From the NCBI GenBank assembly GCA_030372965.1, contig JAUCQC010000170.1:1-58029 (forward strand): a stretch of DNA of 58,029 nucleotides, written 5' to 3'. Under the pieces are notes generated by a model. That model saw only the letters and a list, made by a program, of their open reading frames with translations. It had not been told where the DNA came from and searched no databases. Of this stretch, positions 38,878 through 46,945 are shown in pieces. A program made the position numbers and the translations under genes. The stretch comes from a bacterium (GTDB lineage: Bacteria; Zhuqueibacterota; QNDG01; DTFT01). Within the stretch, counting starts at the first letter, position 1. The number at the start of each line of letters is the position of its first letter.

Positions 38878-38899
38878 GGTTCCAATCGGAGAAAGCCAT

Positions 38900-39637
38900 A
38901 TGGCGCACATCGAGTTCTTCTATGCCCCCCCGGGGGGGATCGCCGGGGATGAGATCCGCTTTCCTCCGGACGAGTCGAAGCACATCGCCGTGGTCCTGCG
39001 GCATCGGGTTGGGGACACGGTATGGGCCGCGGACGGCGCCGGGACGGCGCATGAAGTCACGCTGGTTTCCGTGGGCCGCAGGGAGGTGAGGGGCCGCATA
39101 CTCCGGTCCGAAAGGGGGGCGGGCGAACCCGCGACCGCGGTCACGCTGGCGGCCGGTGTGCTGAAAGGCGACCGTTTCGACTGGCTCGTCGAAAAAGCGG
39201 TGGAACTCGGGGTTTCCCGCGTCGCTCCATTCCTTTCCCAGGGGTCGGCCGTGGGAAGCCCGTCCTCGGCCAAGACCGAGCGATGGCGGAAGATCGCGCT
39301 CGCGGCCATGAAGCAGAGCGGACGGTGCTTGATGCCCGAGATCGAGGAGGCGGTTCAGCTGGAGACGGTTATCCGGCGCGCGGCGAACCACGAACTCCGC
39401 GTCGCCGCGCACGCGGGTCCGGACTGCGTTTCCCTGCGGGACGCGGTGCGCGTCGTTCCGTCCCCGGTGAGGCGGAGCTTTCTGGTCACAGGGCCCGAGG
39501 GCGGATTCTTTCCGGGCGAAATCGAGGCGCTCAGGCGCGCGGGATTCGCGATCGTGTCGCTGGGGCCCCGCCGCCTGCGGGCCGAGACCGCGGCACTGGC
39601 CCTGCTGGCGCAGACGTTCGCGCTGACCGGGGAATGA
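38900..39637 (+). CDS. rsmE: 16S rRNA m3U1498 methyltransferase
   Basis: 'LAAGVLKGDRFDWLVEKAVELGVSRVAPFLSQ', 'VTGPEGGFFPGEIEALRRAGF', 'SLGPRRLRAETAALALLAQ'. Confidence 0.95.
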   Translation: MAHIEFFYAPPGGIAGDEIRFPPDESKHIAVVLRHRVGDTVWAADGAGTAHEVTLVSVGRREVRGRILRSERGAGEPATAVTLAAGVLKGDRFDWLVEKAVELGVSRVAPFLSQGSAVGSPSSAKTERWRKIALAAMKQSGRCLMPEIEEAVQLETVIRRAANHELRVAAHAGPDCVSLRDAVRVVPSPVRRSFLVTGPEGGFFPGEIEALRRAGFAIVSLGPRRLRAETAALALLAQTFALTGE

Positions 39638-39723
39638 CGCGGGGAGGATCCGCGGCCCGGCCGCTTGGATTCGCGGTGAACCCTGGAGGCGAGTCCCCCG
39701 TTGAATCTGTCAGCGAGCGCATC

Positions 39724-39862
39724 CCCCGCCGCTTGCGGCGGGGTAAGCGAGCGAATATAAAATGATTTCTTCTCTACAGATAGAAGATTCCCCGGCTTCG
39801 CCGGACCAAGCAACAAGATTTTATCGAATTGAAGGCCCGCGGCTTGCCGCGGGGAGCTTCAA
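39724..39862. repeat. Cluster of REP-like palindromes
   Basis: CCCCGCCGC-TT-GCGGCGGGG (39724-39743), CCGGC-TTC-GCCGG (39792-39804), CCCGCGGC-TT-GCCGCGGG (39836-39853) with outer TTGAAG/CTTCAA. Confidence 0.8.
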
Positions 39863-39900
39863 CCGCGCGCTTTGCCGCGTCTGAATTGTTTAAAACCGGC

Positions 39901-39929
39901 TTGATTCCCGAACGCGGATGCGTTATATT
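39901..39929 (+). promoter_or_regulatory. Putative promoter
   Basis: TTGATT-N17-TATATT(TG) upstream of the 83-aa membrane protein. Confidence 0.65.
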
Positions 39930-40016
39930 TGAGCCGGATAGGATCGCGCAGTCCGCGGTCGCTGTCCGGTCGGTTCGCTTCGAAACGAATGTGTCCTGAC
40001 CCAAGAGGAGGAAGAG

Positions 40017-40268
40017 ATGAAAAAGGCGCTCTACGTCATCGGCATCGGACTGCTGGTCGGAGTGGTTGCCCGCATTCTGCTTCCGGGAGTGGATCCCATG
40101 GGGTGGTTCGGCACCCTGATCGTGGGCGTACTGGGATCCCTGCTGGGCGGTTGGATCAGTAAAAAGGTGGGGAAACCGGTCACCCAGGGCAAGCTGGACT
40201 GGAAAAGTTTCGGTTTCATGGTTCTCGGCGCGGTGATTCTGCTCATTGTGATCCGCATGCTCTTTTAG
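40017..40268 (+). CDS. GlsB/YeaQ/YmgE-family small membrane protein
   Basis: 83 aa, glycine-rich TM helices; '[23 protein letters not shown]'; SD AGGAGG upstream. Confidence 0.85.
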   Translation: MKKALYVIGIGLLVGVVARILLPGVDPMGWFGTLIVGVLGSLLGGWISKKVGKPVTQGKLDWKSFGFMVLGAVILLIVIRMLF

Positions 40269-40384
40269 TTCCGCATATTGGGTTCCATCCGGTCGGTTAT
40301 CGGGGGATCCGGGTCCGGGAATGCTTTCGCGGATCCGGATCCCCTTTGTTGCGTCCTTCGCGCTTCTCCGTCCGGTCTTATTGT

Positions 40385-40412
40385 TTGACAAACCCGTGAA
40401 AGTCCCTATATT
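40385..40412 (+). promoter_or_regulatory. Putative promoter
   Basis: TTGACA-N16-TATATT upstream of the ATG at 40443. Confidence 0.7.
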
Positions 40413-40442
40413 CATTCTTGCTTTCATCCGAAAGGGGATGTC

Positions 40443-41432
40443 ATGAAGGTTCTGTTCGTCGGCGGGACGGGCGTCATCAGCTCGGCCAGCACGGCCCTGG
40501 CCGCGGAACGCGGCATGCGCCTGACCCTTCTCAACCGGGGTCAGACGAGCCGTCCGGTCCCGGCCGGAGTGGAAACGCTGCAGGCGGACATCCGCAACTC
40601 CGCGTCCGTGGAGGCTGTCCTGTCCGGACGGACTTTCGACGCCGTGGTGGACTGGGTCTGCTTCACGCCCGGGCATGCCGAAACCGACCTGCGGCTGTTC
40701 GCCGGAAGGACCGGACAGTTCGTGTTCATCAGCTCCGCCTCCGCGTACCAGACCCCTCCGTCGCATCTGCCGGTGACGGAATCCACGCCCCTGGTCAATC
40801 CGGTCTGGGCCTATTCGCGGAACAAGATCGCGTGCGAGGAAATTTTCATGAAGGCGCACCGGGACGACCGGTTTCCGGTCACCATCGTGCGGCCTTCCCA
40901 CACCTATGACCGCACTCTCCTGCCCACGCACGGCCGGTACACGGACATCGACCGCATGCGCAGGGGAAAGAAGGTCGTGGTCCACGGGGACGGTTCCTCC
41001 CTTTGGACGCTCACGCATCACGCGGATTTCGCGGTCGGCCTGGTCGGCCTGCTGGGCAACCCGCAGGCCCTGGGCGAGGCGTTCCACATCACCTCGGATG
41101 AATCCCTGACTTGGAACCAGATCGTGGGGATTCTCGGCAGGGCGGCCGGCGCGGAGCCGAAAATCACGCACATTCCTTCGGAACTCATCGCCGCGTACTT
41201 TCCGGACTGGGGCGACAGCCTGCTCGGGGACAAGACGCACAGCATGATTTTCGACAATTCGAAGATCCGCCGGCTGGTTCCGGATTTCAATCCCTCGATT
41301 CCGTTCGCGCGTGGAGCGGAGGAGATACTCGCCTGGTACGACGGGGATCCGAAACGGCGGCAGTCGGACCCGGATTACGAACGGACGCTCGACCGCATGA
41401 TCGCGGCGTACGAAGCGGCTTTTCCGAAATAA
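40443..41432 (+). CDS. NAD-dependent epimerase/dehydratase family (extended SDR)
   Basis: 'MKVLFVGGTGVISSASTALAAERG', 'FVFISSASAYQ'. Confidence 0.9.
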   Translation: MKVLFVGGTGVISSASTALAAERGMRLTLLNRGQTSRPVPAGVETLQADIRNSASVEAVLSGRTFDAVVDWVCFTPGHAETDLRLFAGRTGQFVFISSASAYQTPPSHLPVTESTPLVNPVWAYSRNKIACEEIFMKAHRDDRFPVTIVRPSHTYDRTLLPTHGRYTDIDRMRRGKKVVVHGDGSSLWTLTHHADFAVGLVGLLGNPQALGEAFHITSDESLTWNQIVGILGRAAGAEPKITHIPSELIAAYFPDWGDSLLGDKTHSMIFDNSKIRRLVPDFNPSIPFARGAEEILAWYDGDPKRRQSDPDYERTLDRMIAAYEAAFPK

Positions 41433-41436
41433 CCCT

Positions 41437-41516
41437 GTTCCGCGTTCCGGGTTCCGCGTTCCGAGTCATCAAACCCTCTCAACCCGGAACTCGTCACTCC
41501 GAACCCGGAACTTTTT
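41437..41516. repeat. 7-bp GTTCCGN array with inverted GAACCCGGAAC copies
   Basis: GTTCCGC GTTCCGG GTTCCGC GTTCCGA (41437-41464); GAACCCGGAAC at 41501-41511 pairs with GTTCCGGGTTC at 41444-41454, followed by TTTTT. Confidence 0.88.
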
Positions 41517-41528
41517 CAAGGAGGCATT

Positions 41529-42569
41529 GTGAAGCTTGGCATCATCGGCCTGTCGATGTGCGGAAAGAACACGCTGTTCGAGGCGCTGACCAAAACAGCG
41601 TCCCCCGCGGAATCCAGAATGGAGAACCGCATGGCTTCGGTGCGTGTTCCGGACATGCGAATCGACACGCTGAGCGGCATGTACCGGCCGAAGAAAACCA
41701 CCTACGCGGTCATCGATTACTTTCTGCCCGGCCGGGGCGTGTCGCCCGACGAAAAAAACCGCGAGCAGTCCATGTGGAACAAGGTGCGCGATTCAGACGC
41801 GCTGATCCACGTGGTGCGGAATTTCGATGGCGGCGGTTTCGGCCCGCCCGATCCGGCCGCAGACTTCCGCAAGCTCGACGAGGAGCTGATCTTCGCGGAC
41901 CTGGTCGTCGCGGACAAGCGGCTGGAGCGGCTCGACGCGGATCTGAAGAAAAACCGCAAAATCGACGCGGCCGAGCACGGCCTCGTGAAGGAATGCAAGG
42001 CGGTGCTGGATTCGGGACAGCCTCTCCGCAGGCGGCCGGATCTGGCCTCGGCCCCGCTCCTCCGCGGATTCACCTTCCTCTCCGCCAAGCCGGTTCTGGC
42101 GGTTCTGAACTCGGCCGACCAGGGGGACTGCTCGGCCGCGGGTTTCGAGTCCGCGACCGGCGAGCGCGGCCTGATCATACGGGGCAAGGTCGAACGGGAG
42201 CTGATCCAGATGCCCGAGGCGGAGGCGAAGGAATTTCTGGCGGAGTACGGCATCACGGAATCGGCCATGACCGTGGTGATCCGCGAATCCTACGCCCTCC
42301 TGGGCCTCATGTCCTTCTTCACCGTGGGAGAGGACGAGGTGAGGGCCTGGACCATCCGGACCGGCACCAAGGCCGTGGACGCGGCCGAGGCCATCCACTC
42401 GGACATCAAGAAGGGTTTCATCCGCGCCGAAGTCGTTTCGTATGCGGATCTGACGGCCGCCGGTTCGCACGCCGAGGCGAGAAAGAAGGGGCAGGTGCGG
42501 CTGGAGGGCAGGGAGTACGTGATGCAGGACGGGGACATCGTGGAGTTCAGGTTCAATGTGGGGAAATAA
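41529..42569 (+). CDS. YchF/OLA1-like (DUF933/TGS) P-loop protein, divergent
   Basis: N-terminal 'LGIIGLSMCGKNTLFEALTK'; C-terminal 'FFTVGEDEVRAWTIRTGTKAVDAAEAIHSDIKKGFIRAEVV...DGDIVEFRFNV'. Confidence 0.85.
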   Translation: MKLGIIGLSMCGKNTLFEALTKTASPAESRMENRMASVRVPDMRIDTLSGMYRPKKTTYAVIDYFLPGRGVSPDEKNREQSMWNKVRDSDALIHVVRNFDGGGFGPPDPAADFRKLDEELIFADLVVADKRLERLDADLKKNRKIDAAEHGLVKECKAVLDSGQPLRRRPDLASAPLLRGFTFLSAKPVLAVLNSADQGDCSAAGFESATGERGLIIRGKVERELIQMPEAEAKEFLAEYGITESAMTVVIRESYALLGLMSFFTVGEDEVRAWTIRTGTKAVDAAEAIHSDIKKGFIRAEVVSYADLTAAGSHAEARKKGQVRLEGREYVMQDGDIVEFRFNVGK

Positions 42570-42574
42570 TTAGA

Positions 42575-42602
42575 GTTCAAAGTTTAAAGTTCAAAGTTCA
42601 AA
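42575..42602 (+). repeat. 7-bp GTTCAAA array
   Basis: GTTCAAA GTTTAAA GTTCAAA GTTCAAA; inverted copies CTTTGAA at 42791, 42805 and 42812. Confidence 0.85.
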
Positions 42603-42611
42603 GGTAAAACA

Positions 42612-42650
42612 AAAAGACGGGGACCTGACTCGAGAAGGTTCCCGTCTTTT
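42612..42650. terminator. Bidirectional Rho-independent terminator
   Basis: AAAAGACGGGGACC-N11-GGTTCCCGTCTTTT with A and T tracts. Confidence 0.85.
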
Positions 42651-42825
42651 ATTTTGTGTCATCTGTTTTCATGGTAGGTCCGAAATGCCGACCTCGCAGC
42701 CTTCAAAAAAATAATCTGTTGTTTGGTCCCGCACAGCGGGAAGCGAGGCTTTCGGACATTTCCGCGAAAAAGTCCGATAGCCTCGTCCCACTTTGAACCA
42801 TGGACTTTGAACTTTGAACTGATTC

Positions 42826-43722
42826 TCACCTCGTCAGCCTGATCCTCTCCGTCAGATCCAGCGGCACGGTCGCTTTCCCGAATTCCGGAAGCGACGTCCC
42901 CACGTCAAGGGACCCGGTCAGTCCGCAGTCCAGTGTCCGGTCACCCGACAGCAGGCCGGCCACGGTCTGTCCCATCTGCAGGAAATTCAAAGACACCGGG
43001 ATCCGGATGGTCTGCTTTCCCTTGGCCGAAACGGACGCGGTTTCGGACGCGGTTCCCGCGGCCCACGACAGCCCGTTCACCTTGAAGTCATACGCCAGTT
43101 TCTGAAGGCCGAACGAGAAGACGTTCGGGTTGGAAACGTTCAGGCTGAGCTCCAGGTCCGCGCCGGTCAATCCCGTCTTTTTCACCTTCAGGGACTGGAT
43201 TTTCACGGACGGGGCCTTCACCGCGGGCAGCCGGCCGGAGAAGGAGGCCGGAACCCGCACCGGGCCGAGGACCGGCACGTCGAAGGACAGGCCGCAGTCG
43301 ATTTTGTAGGACGCGCTGTCCCTCGATTTCATCGCAGCGGCCGCGTTGTAGAGGTCGCGGAAAATCAGGGTCACGGGAATCTGAACCACGCTGCTGCCGC
43401 CGCCGGCAATGGTCTGCCGCGAGGCCTGGTTCCCCTTGAACAGCGAATGGGTTTCAACCTGAAGGTCATAGTCGAAGCCGGAAAGCGGGACCGCGACCGG
43501 GTTCGGATTGGCGACCGCCACGTCGAGCACCAGGTCCGCGGCATCGAACGACAGCCCCGACATCCGGACTCCCCTGACCGACAGCGTCGGCGCCTGCAGA
43601 TTGGCCATCTGCTGGAGCGTCGCGCAGGAGCAGGCGAAAAGCGCGGCGAGCATCCCCGCCGCCCCGGCCGCGCGGAGGAACCGGGACAAACGGTTTCCGT
43701 CCGTCCTGAAAGCGGCGGTCAT
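42826..43722 (-). CDS. LEA type 2 (LEA14-like) lipoprotein
   Basis: Lipobox-like 'LFACSCATLQ'; two domains with 'LDVAVANPNPVAVPLSGFDYDLQV' and 'LSLNVSNPNVFSFGLQKLAYDFKV'. Confidence 0.85.
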   Translation of the reverse strand: MTAAFRTDGNRLSRFLRAAGAAGMLAALFACSCATLQQMANLQAPTLSVRGVRMSGLSFDAADLVLDVAVANPNPVAVPLSGFDYDLQVETHSLFKGNQASRQTIAGGGSSVVQIPVTLIFRDLYNAAAAMKSRDSASYKIDCGLSFDVPVLGPVRVPASFSGRLPAVKAPSVKIQSLKVKKTGLTGADLELSLNVSNPNVFSFGLQKLAYDFKVNGLSWAAGTASETASVSAKGKQTIRIPVSLNFLQMGQTVAGLLSGDRTLDCGLTGSLDVGTSLPEFGKATVPLDLTERIRLTR

Positions 43723-44633
43723 TTCGAAGCCTTCCGCGCCGGATCGGAGGGTTCCATGTCCCTTTTCAGGGGCAGGACGCCGGCCATTTCGCCGATGACG
43801 TTCACCAGTTCAGACCCGGTCGGGACCACGATTTTCGCGTTGGCCTGGAGCGATTTTTCAACGGTTTCCAGGCGGCGGAGCAGTTGGGCGTTCCCCACGA
43901 AATACTTGTTGGCCGACTCGTTGACCAGACGGATGGCCTCGGCCTCGCCTTCGGCCTGGAGAATGCGGGCCTGCCGGATGCCCTCCGCCTGCTTGATGGA
44001 GGCGCGTTTCTGGCCGTCGGCCACTGTTTCCGCGGCGGTCGCGTAGTCCACGGCCGCGATTTTCTCGTTTTCGGCCTTGACGATCTTGTTCATGGTCTCC
44101 TGAACGTCCTTCGGCGGGTCGATCTGCTTCAGCTCGGTGCGGACGATCTCGATGCCCCAGTTCGTGGTCTCGTTCATCAGCACCTTGTGGAGTTCGTCGT
44201 TGATGCGGCCGCGTTCACTGTTCGCGGACTTGAGCGTCAGGGTGCCGATGATGTTGCGAAGCGTGGTCCGGGCGAGGTTCACGATCTGGTAATTGACGTG
44301 GTTGACGTTGTACTGCGAATTCTTGACACTCTCCTCGTCCTGCTTGACCTTGAAATAGACCTGCGCGTCCACCGCGGCGTTCAGGTTGTCGTTGGTGATG
44401 ATTTCCTGCGGTTCGGCGTCGACCATCTGCTCGGTGATGTTCACCCGGTACATCTTGTCGATGACAGGCACGATCCAGTGAAAGCCGGGATTCGCGAAGC
44501 GCCGGTATTTGCCCAGCCGTTCGATCAGGCCCCGGTGCGTGGGCCGCACGATGCGTATGCCGAGCAGGAAGAAGAACGCGAGAAAGAGAACAACGGGCCA
44601 GAACAGCGGGTGCGAAAGAATTGAACCGTTCAT
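43719..44633 (-). CDS. SPFH/Band-7 membrane protease-regulator-like protein (QmcA/paraslipin type)
   Basis: 'IVRPTHRGLIERLGKYRRFANPGFHWIVPVIDKMYRVNITEQMVD'. Confidence 0.93.
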   Translation of the reverse strand: MNGSILSHPLFWPVVLFLAFFFLLGIRIVRPTHRGLIERLGKYRRFANPGFHWIVPVIDKMYRVNITEQMVDAEPQEIITNDNLNAAVDAQVYFKVKQDEESVKNSQYNVNHVNYQIVNLARTTLRNIIGTLTLKSANSERGRINDELHKVLMNETTNWGIEIVRTELKQIDPPKDVQETMNKIVKAENEKIAAVDYATAAETVADGQKRASIKQAEGIRQARILQAEGEAEAIRLVNESANKYFVGNAQLLRRLETVEKSLQANAKIVVPTGSELVNVIGEMAGVLPLKRDMEPSDPARKASK

Positions 44634-44724
44634 GGGATCCTCCAGTCGGTGTCGATGGATGCGCAATTAACGGAATATAATAAAACCCGCACCATTTTCA
44701 AAGCGGTTCCCCGGGTTTTTCCGC

Positions 44725-44753
44725 TTGAATTTCAGCCGAGATTGTGTTATTAT
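44725..44753 (+). promoter_or_regulatory. Putative promoter for response-regulator gene
   Basis: TTGAAT-N17-TATTAT, ending 10 nt before the ATG at 44763. Confidence 0.55.
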
Positions 44754-44762
44754 AAGAGCGAG

Positions 44763-45158
44763 ATGAAACCCGAAAGCGCCCATACCATACTCGTCGTGGA
44801 CGACGTGGAACCCATTCTGTACGTGTTCGAGCGGTATCTCCGGACGGAGGGGTACCGGGTCCTGACCGCGATGGACGGTATCGAGGGGCTCGCGAAATGG
44901 GAGGCCTCCAGGCCCGACCTGCTCATCAGCGACATCCGGATGCCGGGCATGGACGGATTCGCGCTGGCCGACGCCGTCCGGAAGCGCAATCCGGGCCAGA
45001 AGATCATCCTCATGTCGGGGTTCACCAGCGACATCGAAGCGCTTGAAAAGCAGAAGTCATACGGATATCCCTTCTTCACCAAACCCGTGGACCTGAACGC
45101 GACTTTGGGGCCCGTCGTCCGGCGGGTGCTCGAAGGTTCGTCGGCCGGGGCCGTATAG
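44763..45158 (+). CDS. Stand-alone response-regulator receiver protein
   Basis: 'ILVVDDVEPILYVFERYL', 'LLISDIRMPGMDGFAL', 'PFFTKPVDL'. Confidence 0.93.
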   Translation: MKPESAHTILVVDDVEPILYVFERYLRTEGYRVLTAMDGIEGLAKWEASRPDLLISDIRMPGMDGFALADAVRKRNPGQKIILMSGFTSDIEALEKQKSYGYPFFTKPVDLNATLGPVVRRVLEGSSAGAV

Positions 45159-45205
45159 GCCGTGACGGGCCGATCATCCCTCCCGGTTGACATCCATCGA
45201 AATGA

Positions 45206-45748
45206 TCACCGTGAAGGGGACGGTTCCGAGAAGACCGCTGCGCGGCAGTCCGTCAGGTTCAGCGTCATCAGGCAGACGTCGTCGGTAATCCCGTCCAGGA
45301 TCCTCGCCCCGATTTTTCTTCCCTCCACGACAAATCCCGCCTTCAGGTAAAGCCGGATCGCGGCCTCATTGGACGCGAACACCTCCAATTCGACGCGGCT
45401 CAGCCCGTTTTCCCGCGCGCGGCGGAGCGCCTCGTTCAGGAGCGCGGTCCCGATGCCGCGGCCCCGGAACGGCGCGGCCACGCCCATGCCGAGCCTTCCG
45501 CAATGACCGAACCCGGGCAGGTCCAGCCGCGTTACATCGCACCATCCCGTCAGTTCATCCCCGCTCTTCGCCACGATCTGAACGTCCTTTCTGCCGATCA
45601 GGCCGGTCACGTACCGGTAGACCTCGGCCAGGGCCGGCGCCTCCGTGAAAGCGAGGTGTCGTCTTTCGCGGCACACGGCGTCCAGCAGTTCCCTGAAGGC
45701 GGGCACGTCCGTTCTGCGGATGGGCCGAATGAGAATGCCGTCGGTCAT
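45206..45748 (-). CDS. GNAT-family N-acetyltransferase
   Basis: 'LGMGVAAPFRGRGIGTALLNEALRRARENGLSRVELEVFASNEAAIRLYLKAGF'. Confidence 0.92.
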   Translation of the reverse strand: MTDGILIRPIRRTDVPAFRELLDAVCRERRHLAFTEAPALAEVYRYVTGLIGRKDVQIVAKSGDELTGWCDVTRLDLPGFGHCGRLGMGVAAPFRGRGIGTALLNEALRRARENGLSRVELEVFASNEAAIRLYLKAGFVVEGRKIGARILDGITDDVCLMTLNLTDCRAAVFSEPSPSR

Positions 45749-45889
45749 GGGGACTCCCAGTTGTTGTCCGGGGGTTGCGGAAGCGGGGGAAGAGCGCGGG
45801 GATCCAAACGGTCGGGGCCGTCCCCAGGACCGGTCGCTGAACCGGCGGCCTGCGGACGGCCCCTCTCGATCGGAACCGGCCTGAGCCGG

Positions 45890-46825
45890 TCAGAGTTCGT
45901 TCTGCACGGCCTCTTCAAGGGACGCGAGGTCGACGTTCCGGTCCCCCGGGAACTCGAACGGAACCAGCCACCATTCCTCCTCAAACACCGCGGACTGGCC
46001 GGGGTTCAGCGTTTCCATCGGTCCGATGGGCTCGAGTTCGATCATGCTTCCGTCCGCGGGCATCCAGACCGACACGGTCAGGCCCGCGATTTCATTGTAA
46101 TTGCGATCCGGGTAGGTCGCGTAGCTCTTGAGGAACAGCAGGTTCTGCGGCATCAGGCAGGCGAGCCAGCCCTCGGCCGAATCCATGCCGGTTTTCGGAT
46201 GCTTCGGCGGTCCGAGGATCTCCAGGTATCCGTCGCGTTCGCGCACGTTGGGATCGGACGGATTGAACAGGATGGAGTCGTCCGGGCCGTACATCACGTA
46301 CTTTTTCGGGAACCGGCTGTATTCGCCGAGGGGCATGACGACGATGCCGCCGCCCGTCACCAGGGTCCTTCCCCAATGGCAGAGACGGGCCACGGCGGTC
46401 TTCGATTTGTTCATCATGGTCTGGCGGCAGGACAGCCGGGAGGAGTTCTCGTCGAGCTTGAAATCGCGGATGATCTGAATGCCCGTGTCCGGATCCACGA
46501 CGCTCATCATCCGCCCGGTCCGGGGCCCGGTGGCCGCGGACGACCATTCCCCGATCCACAGGCTGGGATGCGGGGGCATGAGTTTCTCAGGCCCGATGTC
46601 GAACCGGCCGCCCCTCGGATGGTACGGCGGCTCGCCCGTCTTCCAGGTCTTTCCGTTCTGCTCCGGGTCCAGATAGATGACGTTCTGCCCGTTCAGGGCG
46701 TATTCCAGGACGCGGCCTCCCGACTGATGCCCGAGAACCACGCGCGCTTCGGCATTTTCGAGAACCAGACAGTCGGTGTAGCCCGCGGATTCGGTCCGGC
46801 GGGTGCCGGGAAATTCTGAGGCCAT
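45890..46825 (-). CDS. DUF4380-like protein
   Basis: 'LENAEARVVLGHQSGGRVLEYALNGQNVIYLDPEQNGKTW'; related in style to 994-2583. Confidence 0.7.
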   Translation of the reverse strand: MASEFPGTRRTESAGYTDCLVLENAEARVVLGHQSGGRVLEYALNGQNVIYLDPEQNGKTWKTGEPPYHPRGGRFDIGPEKLMPPHPSLWIGEWSSAATGPRTGRMMSVVDPDTGIQIIRDFKLDENSSRLSCRQTMMNKSKTAVARLCHWGRTLVTGGGIVVMPLGEYSRFPKKYVMYGPDDSILFNPSDPNVRERDGYLEILGPPKHPKTGMDSAEGWLACLMPQNLLFLKSYATYPDRNYNEIAGLTVSVWMPADGSMIELEPIGPMETLNPGQSAVFEEEWWLVPFEFPGDRNVDLASLEEAVQNEL

Positions 46826-46945
46826 GGTGCGTGTGACTCCTATTTTGTATTGAATCGTTTCGTCCACGGGGCGATTGAGGGCGCCCCGGACATCGGTTGA
46901 AGGTTCAGTAGACAGCCCTCTGCAACGTGATCCGTCCGATGCGTT

